Below are positions 23,231-34,599 of a stretch of DNA of 64,000 nucleotides, in pieces. Within the stretch, counting starts at the first letter, position 1. The number at the start of each line of letters is the position of its first letter. The DNA comes from Allacma fusca (taxonomy: Eukaryota; Arthropoda; Collembola; Symphypleona; Sminthuridae). Made by a program: the position numbers and the translations under genes. The DNA lies in the NCBI GenBank assembly GCA_947179485.1, contig OX359246.1, positions 49,827,632 through 49,891,631 on the forward strand, written 5' to 3'. A model generated the notes under the pieces. The model worked only from the letters and a program-made list of their open reading frames with translations. It was not told where the DNA came from and made no database searches.

Positions 23231-24795
23231 TCCTGTATAAGACAAATGAAGGAGTGAGGTCTGGTCTCGGAGTTGTTGGAACTATTTTCCTTTATCACTC
23301 TATCTCGGAGATTACCTATTGAGGCAAATCCACTATATGAGTGATGCAAATTGGTTTGTACCACTTCCGCTTAATGGATCCAGGTAATGGATTATTCCAG
23401 CCTTGGTTTGTGGTTGCCTGGTTTAACTAGGGCCTGGAGCCCTGGTTTATTTCGGTTCACTCTCGAGCCCCGACCTCCCTACCGTCACCTCCCTCCTCTC
23501 TTCGATCTCGATTTACAATTTCCGTATAATACAGTGGTACCGATTTGTTGTGCAGTATGCCTTTACTGTCTTTCAAATATGTGGCCATAGCTGGGTCAAT
23601 GCCGATTTTTAGAAATCGGTTACCTCTCTCAGTTGACCAGCCCCTTTCCTCTACTGATTTCCTATTTCACCAGTACCAGCTCTTAGTGTCTAGTCCAAGA
23701 TTTAGGCTTTCTAGCCAGGTACAAAAGCTGACCCAGTTGTGGATCTAATTGGAAGTTTGTCATAACGACGAGCTTTACAAATTTAGTACAACGAAAGCTG
23801 CAAATCGGGCAACAATTCTGCACAAATTCATCTAGCTTGTATGATCAACCCAAGGTGTTTTATAATACGGGTAATTTACTATTATCACAGTTCCGAAAAA
23901 AGGTTGCAAATAAAGATATTCCAGGGCACTGTATGTTTATTTCATAAATAGGTTTAATAGCAACCAGCGTTATGGAAAGTAAAAGAAACGGGAAGACGCC
24001 AATACAAAGATCATATGAACGCGCAGGTAAATAATTGAAGGACACCGTATGTACTGCGATGAATTTTAGGTAGAAATGGCGGCTACGATATCTAGCGGTT
24101 TATAGAGTTAAAAAACCAGTCTCTGGCTAAGAAATCTTGTTCTCGTTAATGTGAATGTCTGTATTGCGTACTTTGTTGAATGCGACGTATTGCTGGTCAT
24201 TGGTTCTAAAGTAAAGCTTTAGAATTTGGAGGTAATGAATATGATCACGTTTTGTTAACCGCTTTATTGCTGTCAGTTATCCATAAGTGCTAAGTACTAG
24301 TTATATTACTGCTGCTGATAGTAATGAAACTACTAAGTAGCACTTGCAGAGAATAAGCACATCGAAAGGAGTGCACGTTTATTGCCTACTCACTTTGTTT
24401 CTCATCAGTTTTCAGTCATACATATTTTAAAAGTTTCAAACAGTCTATTCCTTCGTATTGTTGGTATCCTAGAATCCCCAGCTTTGATGCATTGACTAGA
24501 TTAGTCGGTTTTGGTCTTGAGATTGAACACGTCCAGATTTCGTGTCCAGTGTGTTCAGAGTAATAGTAGTGGTCCTTTACGATTTATTCGTTTTCTGACT
24601 TGTGAATTCGATTGCCATGGCGTGGATTCATTCAAATTTGTCTGTTTGGGATGACCGCACTTGTTTGTAGATGGATGGCTCGACAATCACACGAGATGCA
24701 AACAAATTCTTTTGCAGATCTGCCTTAAGAGGATCATCGGGTTTAGATCTCAACCTTCAGTATATAAAGTGTATAAACCAACACAGACGGTTGGT

Positions 24796-25170
24796 TTATA
24801 CCAGCCAGATAACTTCGTTTTGGGTTGTGGAATTACTACACCAGCATCCCATTCTTAAATCGACTGAAACGTCTCCACCCGGCGTATGAATAAGAACTCG
24901 ACGAGTCCCTAAAGTCCCTTGAACTGCGAGTAAAGGATGTGGGTCTGACAATCTTATGGTACAGACTCCTGGCGACACAGTCACGACACAAGCTCCATTC
25001 GCACAATGGAGCTTCGTTGGTTTCGTAATTTGATTCATCAGGACGACAGTTTCTTTCAACTTCACCTGAATAGGACAACATTTGCTGAGGGATGCTTTTC
25101 CTTCTAGTGCTGTGAATCTCAGTCGTGTTGACTAAAATGTCTCATCCCGGTTGTCGGACAAGTGATTTGT
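24796..25170 (-). pseudogene. Unidentified cysteine-containing ORF remnant
   Basis: The minus strand reads KLKETVVLMNQITKPTKLHC, then ANGACVVTVSPGVCTIRLSD, a strand-rich stretch LLAVQGTLGTRRVLIHTPGG and MGCWCSN. It looks like a real, once-secreted beta-rich domain. Frame-linked sequence upstream (to about 25290) includes VYVHNLPQRLDIPKRTVNID. Family unknown; an envelope-like domain of an old retroelement is one guess. 23231-24795 shows nothing else. Confidence 0.3.
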
Positions 25171-25950
25171 CTGGTTTAAACGATATTGCTTGTAGACTCA
25201 TCAAACAGTCAATATTTACGGTTCTCTTCGGAATATCCAATCTTTGTGGTAGGTTGTGTACGTATACGGTCGTTGTCATTACTTCAACTCACGAATTGCT
25301 GGAGTTTCGTTGCGACGAGGATGGCTTAGTTCCTAATTATCTTTTCTCCGTCTCAATTTTTCCGTTGCTCTCTGCGCATTATGGGGTTGAATTCTCGTGA
25401 GTAAAGTGCATACAAAAGAGAAATGTCTTTCTATTAATGTGGAAAGGTAAACGTTGTGGTTATAGAGTCAGTGCATTACTTGGGATTGCTTGTTATGTCT
25501 CATAAATATTTCCAGACTGGACATAATTCCTAGAATTGGGGTTATTCATGTATACCTTGTTTTGAGAATGCAATTTATAAACGTATTATCGACTTGTACA
25601 CCTTAGTAAAGTAAATATCATTAAAATCATAAAATACACCAATACATCATGAATGTACATGCATATAATAAAAACACATTGCCATAATAAATACATCATC
25701 GCACTAAGTTAGTATTCGCTCAAAAAATCTTTTCCCGTGAAAGCTCGGAATATGATGATTGGAACATCGGAATTCGCCAATGTTTACCTTGTTTTCTATA
25801 ATGAATTACTCTTAAACATTCTATTGAAAAGGGATAATGATAATGTGATCTAATATATTAATTTTATTGATGATCAGATCTCTCCATCATGTCTTGCGCG
25901 TATTTTGTAAACTGATTTTAACATGTACTGTGTCGTAAAGCAAATGCAGC

Positions 25951-26812
25951 AAAACCTCTTTATAGTCACATCGCAGGGGACCGTATATAAAAGTTGAATA
26001 TAGAGAACGTTGACTACTGAGTAGTCAACTAGTTGACTATTGGGAATATTTACAACTAGTTGACTATTGGGAATATTTACAACTAGTTGACTATTGGGAA
26101 TATTTACAACTAGTTGACTATTGGGAATATTTACAACTAGTTGAAAACTTGAATTGAATAAGCTATTATGGAACTGGGCTTTGCAAAATTAAAAAACTGC
26201 TACATAAGTAATAATTAACTCAATCAGAAGTTGACAAAGTAAAATATCTTTCAAAACAGTTTGTTTCATGGCTTGAATCTTACGCTGTCCTGCAGTCTTC
26301 TAAAACTCATAAGCTTATTGGAGGTATATTGGTAATATCAAATTGAAATTGTTTCTTCCCGTTTTTTATTTCCAACATAACTTAATAAGGATAACTAATT
26401 AAGGATATGGTCATGCTTTTCGGAGTCATTTTGGGTGGGAATGCAATGCACGATTGTAAGCTATGTTTTTTACAAGTAAAAATAATGAATGAGAAATGTC
26501 ACATGCTGCCAATGTACTGGTAAAACATTATGATGTACATTGTATGTGCATAGTATGGTTTAAATGTTAATCTTTAATATTGGAGTTATGATCGCGCCTG
26601 GGCCCGGATTGTTTTAAATAATGTGATTATATAGAGTTGTGGATTCATCGGGCCAAAATATACGGGAAAATAGAGAGGTTATGACTATTGGGAAGTTGAC
26701 TATTCGGAAATAATTTAACATTACAGTATACGGGAGAATCGCCGGGGCTAAATTATTTTATGACTATAGAGAGAAGTTGCTCATAATGGTAGACTATAAA
26801 GAGGTTTGATTG
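25951..26812. mobile_element. Pogo-like TIR element with a satellite inside
   Basis: AAACCTCTTTATAGTC at 25952-25967 is repeated inverted as GACTATAAAGAGGTTT at about 26793-26808, with CA-starting ends (CAGCAAAACC / CAATCAAACC). TA follows the right end. Such termini resemble pogo/Tigger MITEs. The interior has no ORF but holds the 27-bp satellite. Confidence 0.6.
26026..26145 (+). repeat. 27-bp tandem array
   Basis: Unit ACTAGTTGACTATTGGGAAT + ATTTACA repeated four times with a partial fifth, nearly identical between copies, so recently expanded. GACTATTGGGAA recurs singly at 26683-26705. Confidence 0.9.
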
Positions 26813-26959
26813 TACCATTTTGGTATCAGTGAAATAAATGATTTCTTTCGTAGGTCACTTATGGAATTTGCTACACGGAGTAAATGTTTATAAAAATATA
26901 AAATAAAAATAAAAATTTATGTTTTCGATGTTTTTCCATGAAGATTGAACATATTCAAG

Positions 26960-27485
26960 TCTTCAGTTACGTTTAACTACTGTATAGTTGTGTTGTATAG
27001 TTTCAGCGTAGTTTAGTAAGTAGTTTGAGTTTTGAAACTTTTAGCCCGGTCTAAAACTTTTACATTTTTGCGTCAGCATTACAAATCTTGCTGTCGTATT
27101 CACTTTCATGAACATCTACTTGTTACTTTCTATTGTTTAACAAATTAATATTTCTGCAAGACATTCAACAGCAACATTTCCCTGCTAATATTTCAGGACT
27201 TTAGGAGACATTAAGCAAACACGCTGACGATGTTATGGGTGTTGCAACGCTGAGATTGAGTAAGGAAAAGTATAATTTTGAACAGCAAGTTTGTGCAGTG
27301 TTTTTTAATAGTTTTTCAGTACGCTTAATTACTGTATACTGGTATTGTCTAATTTCGGCCTAGTTTATTAAGTGCAATACATTGAATTTAGATTAAAACT
27401 TTCAGCCTGGTCTATAATTTTAATGGTTTTAACTTCAGTATTACAAAATTTGATGTCGTTGTCACTTTAATGATCATCTACATGT
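26960..27485 (+). repeat. Diverged direct duplication, period about 355 bp
   Basis: 'AACTACTGTATAGTTGTGTT ... AAACTTTTAGCCCGGTCTAA ... TTCATGAACATCTAC' (26968-27120) recurs as 'AATTACTGTATACTGG ... AAACTTTCAGCCTGGTCTA ... TTTAATGATCATCTAC' (27322-27482). It lies just upstream of the DDE transposase remnant and may be part of the same element. Confidence 0.65.
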
Positions 27486-27579
27486 TGTCAAAATTATCTC
27501 ACTGATTCAATGAATGGCCATTTCTACAGGAAAATCAGCAACACGATCTTCCTGACAAAACCTCCGGAAAGTATTAAGT

Positions 27580-29064
27580 ATGGTGAGTATTGTAGCTAAC
27601 AAGTTCCAAGAAGGCATCACAATTTGTCCAGTCACTTTCAGACAACACTGGATGAAATTTCGGAATCCACCCAAAAAATGCTCAAAACAATTTGGGGATT
27701 TTCTTCAAAACAATTTGGCAGCATTAAACATTCTGAGACAAAAACAGGCAATAATACAAAAGTAATTACTGTTATTTATCATTTCTGTTTTGTTTTCGGG
27801 AAAATGTTTATACTGTTGTTATCAGTCTGGACGGATTTATTGGCAATATCACCTCGATAATATTCCACCTCTTTTATTTGCAGCATTTAGTTGTTACAAT
27901 TACGTTCGCAGACGAACAATTTCCTTTGGAAATGTCAGGCAGCGACTATGCAAAACGTATTCCCCACAAATGCCAAAGCACTTTGTCATTAAATGTTCTC
28001 ACTATTCTCCATCCAACCATGAACTTCGGAAGATGCACCTGGACATTCTGTTAGCATCATATTTTTATAAGTAACTAATTGACAAAATTCGTGATAATAA
28101 GATAAGGTTTTTTCATAAGAAAATCAGGAAGTGTAAGGAATATATTTTTCAGTGAATTGGTTCACGAAGCTACCGACGTGATCAATAATGGATTTTTGTG
28201 TCGTGGAGTGTGTTACAATATCAAATTCAAAGCAATAATTGGAGACGCTGCGACCCGCTCTTTCATAACCAATACCATTGGTCCCAAAGGGGTACTATTC
28301 GTGCAAAAATGCAAACAACGTTGAACCAAGTCAAACAGAAGAGTCGTTTTTAAAAAATGTGCACGACTATTAAGGACATACGAATCCGTGAAGTTGATGT
28401 CACAAAGAAGTTACACAAATACCATACGACTACCTACATTTGTGCCTGGCAGGTGTTACAAAAGAAGATGTTAAACCTCTGGTGGCACAATAAAAATTTG
28501 AAAGGGTGTCTTGGAAGATTACAAATAATTCAGCTGTCATCAAAATTGATTAAAAAACGCGTACAAATTGTCTAAGAGTTTACCTGCAAACCCCGTTCCT
28601 TAATAGAACTGGGACGTTGGAAGTAGACGTAATTACGACTCTTTCTCCTCTATTTGTCACCAGTTGGTTTAAAAGGAATTCTAACATAGGGATATTATGA
28701 TCATCATATGTGCTTTTATCTGGCAATGTTCATTTTATATGACCCTAATCTTACAAAAAATTATCAAATTACACAGACATTCCTTGAATATTTTGTTAGC
28801 TCATTTCAAGACGTGTATGGGACAGAACATTACAGACTATTGCACGTTGTCGATGATTCCAAGCAATTTGGAACGCTTGACTCTTGCAGTTCCTTTCCTT
28901 ACGAGAACAGTTTGCAGTTAATTAAAAAACTTGTAAGTGGCAAAATGTTTCCACTACAAGAGATCGTTAATCGACTTGCTGAATGCGAATCACTGAAAAA
29001 TCATTCCGGTGATGAGCGTTCAGAAATAAAAACTGAGTTAGAATTAAAGCAAAACGATTTCTAG
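27580..29064 (+). pseudogene. Decayed DDE transposase, CACTA/KDZ-like
   Basis: Frames give IKFKAIIGDAATRSFITNTI (28220-28280; family theme 'CDAPARAF..'), LRLFLLYLSPVGLKGIL (28635-28685) and an open C-terminal block with TFLEYFVSSFQDVYG, LLHVVDDSKQFGTLDSCSSF and PYENSLQLIKKLVSGK. This FPFEN.LQ.LKK signature is from a widespread animal transposase family that I associate with CACTA/KDZ-type elements. Stops and shifts make it non-functional. Conserved 'C-x2-C' residues are lost. Confidence 0.55.
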
Positions 29065-29455
29065 ATTTTACAGGTGACAACACAACAGATACAGGACCTC
29101 CTCGAAATAAGAAAATCCCGAAAAAGTTACGAAAACAAGGTTTTTTTCGGAATTGGCAAAAAAATCGCACGGCGGTTACGAAAAAACAGAACCTCCGAGA
29201 ATCCACCCCCGAAGCTTTAAAATATACATCTTCCGGTTCAGCATCAGTTGCGGCCAATGCCATGCAACATTTGCATATTCTGAATACATCGCCTTATATC
29301 GCACCACCAGCCAATTTCGCCAAAACCAAGGTAGTATATATTACTGTTACATAACCATCTCGGGTTGGTTTACTAATTTGTTTTTTATAGCCCCTGGATT
29401 TAAAAAACTGATTAGTTCGTCATTATCGGTCATTAAAATCAAATGGGGGCGAATA

Positions 29456-30789
29456 CAGAGGATAATTACTGATTTTAAAAGTACATACTTTATTAATTTT
29501 TGTTCACTAAAACACGAGTAAGAATTTAGTGAGTATTTTTCACATGCTCTCAATTAAGTTTAGAAATGATCCGTAGTCGGCGTTTCAATGAATTTATAAT
29601 TTTGGTGCATTTTTCGGGTGTATCTTTATTACACTCTTCCCTCAGGCGTTTCCACAGCTCATTCATTGCAGATTCGTTGGTCTTTAAAAGGGCCTGTTTT
29701 AAATACCTGATCCCGAGAAAGTCCATTTTGGAAGTTACCGGCAACTTCACCGGTATTTCAGGATTCACTATAAGCGTTTATTCCAGTCTTCGCCTTCAAC
29801 TCTCCCAGGTAGGCCTGCGTATACCGGGCAGTGTGGGAACTGGCGGCGTCGTGATGCACAAAAACTTTGGAAGTACCTTCACCGTACATCTTGGCTACAC
29901 CGTCCTCAAGTAAGGGCTTCAAAACATTGGCCACATAGTAGACCAAATTAATTTTCACGTTGTGGGGAACTTTGATACGGGAAGGACTCCCCGACCGGTC
30001 ATTGCTTCAACGATCATAATCTTTTCACTGAACCTTCCCCGGAGTTGTAACACATTACGTTAACATTACATTAACACATAACGGCGTTGTAAGTTCACAG
30101 GGACAGAAATCTCCTTGCTGTAGTAAATTCCGGGTTCTCCTTTGCAGTCATTCAAAAGGAAGGAGTCCTCGTCTAAATTAACAGCAAAATCAGACCGGTG
30201 ACCCGCCAGATGTTTCTCATACAGCTTCCGGGAGTTAGTTTTTCGGTTTTGTTATGCGCTCCCGTTAGATGGAGAACACTGTCGTTTTCCAACACGTTAC
30301 CACCGATGTATTCTTTTATGTTTTTGCACACCAATGCCTGAGACATACTTAGCTTTCAGGCAATATCCCGTTGAGTCCTACGATTGACTACTGATGACAT
30401 CCGGTCCACTTTCGGAGAATACCCGGATTTCTGGTTTTCTTTGGATAACTATTCTTGGGCTGTTGGAGTCCTTTTGAAGCAGCACGGCTAGTTTTTCCAA
30501 TATTATGGATAACATGGTACACTGTAGGCAACGAAACTTTTGTACCTTGGTCATTTAATAATCGAGTTACCTCGGCAGGCGACCTTTTATCCTTGGAAAA
30601 GGCCAAAATGACCGCTCGAAGTTCTTTTCTGATCTTAGCACACATTTTACGTGCGATCACAACGAAATTTTGCATACTTGTGGATACGGCCATGGCTAAC
30701 AAGTGTGCCAAGTTTTACTAACCGGAAATTATCCGGCGATAAGTTATGGCGCGCAAGATGAGCTTTCCAAAATCAGTAATCATCCTCTG
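29456..30789 (-). mobile_element. Full-length mariner with TIRs and TA duplication
   Basis: 1334 bp. Left end CAGAGGATAATTACTGATTT and the inverted right end CAGAGGATGATTACTGATTT, flanked by TA (29454-29455, 30790-30791). Length, TIR and TSD fit mariner. It carries a broken transposase and sits between the DDE transposase remnant and the DUF4806-like region. Confidence 0.9.
29550..30711 (-). pseudogene. Mariner transposase, broken
   Basis: The N-terminal domain 30711-30388 has ELRAVILAFSKDKRSPAEVT and VSLPTVYHVIHNIGKTSRAA (helix-turn-helix). The middle block 29958-29758 has SKVFVHHDAASSHTARYTQA (second Asp). The end 29768-29550 has IPVKLPVTSKMDFLGIRYLK. In that last block the catalytic Asp of SPDASPMDF is replaced by Val (LPVTSKMDF), so activity is lost even apart from frameshifts. 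Confidence 0.85.
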
Positions 30790-30861
30790 TAGAGGACACA
30801 CATGCATTAATTCTTCACCAGCTCAAGTCTGTATACAAAATTAGTCTATGAAAATCTGCAT

Positions 30862-31551
30862 TGACTTTGCCAGTGAAGTCGTTAGATGAATTTGACGATT
30901 TCGAGCAAAACATTTTGTCCGACGAGATTTTGTATTCCGAGTTGGTAAGAAAAACCGAAAGTACCTACTGTAAGTAACGTATGCAATAAAACCTCACTGT
31001 TAATTAGTATAATAAGGATTAATTGCAAACAATTATCACAGGTAACATACAAAATTAAATTATGTTACAATATAACTCGTCATTTGTATAGTATTGATGT
31101 GTACGTTATATTGTTTTGTTTTAAATATTAGTTTTGTTCAATTCAAAAAATGTCTACCATTTTTCAATGTGAATAAAAATCATTTTCGCGGTTGCTTGTT
31201 ATACAGGCAACTCATTTGGATTTCACGGGAGGACGCGACTTACGCAAATTCACAAATAAAAATATGCTTAAACTTATTATAGATACTGTTGCAGCTGGAG
31301 TGAACTGGGGTGGGGCAAATGACAAGAAAGGCTTTTCATTTTTAGAAGTTGCAAATATTATCAAAAGTAAATTGTATTGTTTTGTTCATGCATTCTGCAT
31401 TACCGAGTTAATATTTTCCACAAATAAAAGTACTTTATTCTTAACAGATGCCGTCCATAGTCAATTCAGTAAGCAAAAGTGCAATTTAAGTGACATCGAA
31501 TTGGTCATTAAAGATTGGCTGAAACCAGCCCCTCAGAGAATTAAAATGTAA
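30862..31551 (+). pseudogene. DUF4806-like region, two exon-like pieces
   Basis: PVKSLDEFDDFEQNILSDEI and LYSELVRKTES (30862-30965) precede an AT-rich gap. The frame then resumes at 31206 with HLDFTGGRDLRKFTNKNMLK, VNWGGANDKKGFSFLEVANI and LSDIELVIKDWLKPAPQRIK, ending at TAA. This follows the DUF4806 pattern (L....FL.FE..LSD; GG....R..L...; W.G..GK..F). Intron candidates exist between the pieces. Often found beside animal DDE transposases, so it was perhaps part of the element at 27.5-29.1 kb. Confidence 0.55.
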
Positions 31552-31559
31552 GGCCAGCA

Positions 31560-32461
31560 AAATGAACGAATTGTGTTTAAAATAGTTCGTGTACTTATTT
31601 CAAGTATATTTAATCATATATATTCATGCAGAAAGACTTTGATTGTGACGATTTTATGTAGAAAGAGGAAGACGAGACATGCAATTTGACGGAACAGTTG
31701 GGAGTCAATGGGCAGAGTGACACAGTTTCGGGAGACTCGTCTGGACATGAGGACTGAGGGAGATGAATGAATCTATTACTGCATAACACATGCTATCTTA
31801 CAACATATAAGTTCAAATAATACTATTATTATGATTTGAGAGGCTAAATAATTTTTGACTTGTCATAATAATAAAGCATTTGTTAATTCTGAAATTCAGC
31901 CATTCGCATTTGTTTTTAAAACTGATAATTATTCGTTAATTTATCCTAGATTTGTTATTAAATTAAGTCAAGGGGCATTAGCCTCCCAAGAATAACGCTT
32001 TATTCATGTTATAGATTTTTGTCAAATTTGCGTAAATATTTTCACGTTTTTTTTGGCGGGCTTCGGCACGTTGTTTTTGATACAAATTGTACTGTGAAAA
32101 CACTCAAAATGCACGTTTAATATTTGGTAGAACATATCAGTATTGACGAAATATAGGGCGTAAAGTAAAAGGGGGTTGTACTCTGAAGACTGGAACCATG
32201 GTCTGGATGCACTGGGGGACTATCAGTGGACATTCTTTAGATGGAGGGAAACTTGGAGAAGCTGCCAAACTGCATGGTTCGCTAGACATTCCAGTTTAAT
32301 GAGCATCCGGTAATCTCTTCCTAATCCAAATCTACTCTCCCTCCCAATTACCTCCTACTCTGCATTTCCTAAGCTGGAGCAAATACTTGTGATATACTCT
32401 CTGTGAGAGGAGTGGACTGATGGGTATTTGCCCCACTCGTCTAGCTCTATGCTTATACTTA
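31560..32461. other. No gene seen
   Basis: AT-rich, with short open stretches only. Around 32150-32420 the base composition is more balanced and resembles a transposon piece, but no motif or terminal repeat was found. Confidence 0.5.
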
Positions 32462-32955
32462 GTGCCGGTTAGTAATGGCAAATAGCGATATTAGCAAAAT
32501 ATAGCCACAACGAAATGCGATATTTAAGGCAATAAATCTCGCCAAGTTGATCGATAATATCGGCTTATCGCACAATTACTATGGTTAAATAGCTCACGAC
32601 TTTTGTGATAGAGCGTGAATGTAATACTTACATACTCTTTAATTACTAAAGAGTTTCGTACCATGCATACTTCGTTTCGACCATTTAATGCAACCTTTGA
32701 GCATACCTACTATTACTCAATACATCACCCCTCATTGTTACATTATTTATATGGTGGGTAGCAGGTATTCCGGATTAACGGTGAGCAGATTATATTTAAA
32801 CTTTTAAGTAGTCCTTTTAATATTCGTTATAAATGAATAAAATTAAAAAACTAATTTGACCAAAAAAGACTAACATCACAAATATGAAGCTTACATAAAG
32901 CCTTAAATCAATCTTTTCATAGCCAAAAATATTCACAAACCTGAGCTCTGTACTC

Positions 32956-33348
32956 CAGGGGTCGGATTTTTGTAGGAAGACGGGAAGAATCTTCCCAGGG
33001 AAAAATATTTCTGGCAGGGAAAATCTCAAAGGGAAGGGATTTATTTTTACGAACAGGGATTTTTAAAATCGTTGACCTTTTTTGTTGGCAGGGATTTTCA
33101 ATTTTGTTGACGGGCTTTAGGGAAATTTGTTAAGCAAACAGGGATTTTTGGCTTGATTGACCAAATTTGACAGGGATTTCACGTCTTGTAAGGGATTTTT
33201 TTTGCCAACAGGGATTTTGAAAATCGGTGACCGTTTTTTCAGCAGAGATTTTTGAAATCGTTGAGGACGTACCAGCAGGGAGATAATATTGTCAGCAGGG
33301 AAATTCAGAAATAATCTTCCAGGGAGATTTACAAAAATCCGACCCCTG
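32956..33348. mobile_element. AATCCCTG hAT-like MITE, complete copy
   Basis: CAGGGGTCGGATTTTTGTA at the left and its reverse complement at the right. Octamer flanks CTGTACTC / CTGTGATC (6 of 8 match). Interior of 393 bp: about a dozen CAGGGATTT units spaced 20-40 bases apart, interrupted by TTGACC. Inserted in the GCGATAT element. Confidence 0.85.
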
Positions 33349-33429
33349 CTGTGATCCTTTGAGTCATAAACTTTGTTCATGAGATCTGTATCTAGTTTTT
33401 TAATTATGTTTTATGTCTTTTAACCCCTC

Positions 33430-33860
33430 CATCGATTCCGCTCTAGCGCTCTGACCAATTCAATTCTGAATTGGAAATTTTCAGTTCAATTCAATTCAAG
33501 ATGAACCTGAACCAATTGATTCAGTTCATAACTTTGAATTGAATTGAATCGTTTTCCTTGAATTCAAGTTCGAACAATTCATTCCACCCCAAACATTTCA
33601 ATAAAAAATCAAACTCTTCAGATTTGTACCCTTCATTCAGCTTCCTTCTTTTGTGCGCTTGGAAAACACTGCCGTCATTTCTAGAAAGCGTATTTGTAAG
33701 TATACCTGTGGAAACCGTTTGTTTTCGATTCAGTTCACTTAAATTTAATTCAAAATTTCGAAATGCACTGAATTGAATTGAATATCTAGTTTCAATTCAG
33801 TTCAGCATGTGAATTGAACTGAATTTGAAAAAACTGAACTGAATTGAACCGTTCCGGCCA
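33430..33860. repeat. GAATTGAATT motif-rich repeat
   Basis: Dense TTCAATTCAATTC / GAATTGAATTGAA units on both strands at each end (33455-33555, 33735-33850) around a plainer core. Looks like another short TIR element, but no target duplication was found. Confidence 0.5.
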
Positions 33861-34599
33861 CTTTCCGCTTATTCTCACTAATTATTATTATAAACGATTG
33901 TTGTTTCATTAAAATGCACTATTAAACCGGAAATGCGTCGGAGAGAAATGAGATGAGCACGACTGCATGCACAACTATTGTTGATGGCGTTAATAAGTAC
34001 ATGTGTGAAGTTGCGCGTACTGTATACATAAAATTTGCCTACAAAGGGTGTTTCTAGTGAAGGAGCTTGCAAGGCAGCGCTGTTTAAGCCAGTAATGCTT
34101 AAATGCTATTTAGATAGATGAATCCATTTGTATTAGTCTAATTTAACCGCGCTACCGAAGGCAACTTAAAAACAGGCCCAATGTGTGGAAATTGATATTT
34201 CCGAGACACCGATATTCTCGACACATTTGGCGATTTTTATCGCAAGTTATATCGGTGGTAAAATGGCGATATTTCCGAGAATATCGTCTCGTATTTGGCA
34301 TCCCTAGCAACTACTGTAAGGAAAATACTCAAAATATTCTCATTAATCGTTACCGATCTGTTCCATTTACAAATATTTTACAAAAAAATTGTCTTTGCAT
34401 GGGATAACTTGGCTGATATTGAATGAGGCATAAACTTGGCGATATATCGGCGATATGCGATATACCGCCAAAACTGTTTTTGGTGGTAGCGATATTTTCG
34501 ATATGGGCAATGTGGCGATATTTGCCATCACTAGTGCCGGTACCTTGCGTACGATACCCAGTTCGTATGGTTTCCACCCATCTTTCAACCGAAGACAGC

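Larger units (their letters stand above)
32470..34533. mobile_element. hAT-like element (GCGATAT family) with nested inserts
   Basis: Ends TAGTAATGGCAAATAGCGAT and, inverted, TAGTGATGGCAAATATCGCC, flanked by exact octamers GTGCCGGT (32462-32469, 34534-34541). Subterminal GCGATAT/TATCG arrays lie at both ends. 2064 bp with no transposase, enlarged by the AATCCCTG element and a GAATTGAATT repeat. Confidence 0.85.

Noticed and set aside
29153-29521. 122-codon plus-strand ORF after the DDE transposase
   Set aside because: It crosses the mariner left end at 29456 and shows no domain; only the first part could belong to the older element.
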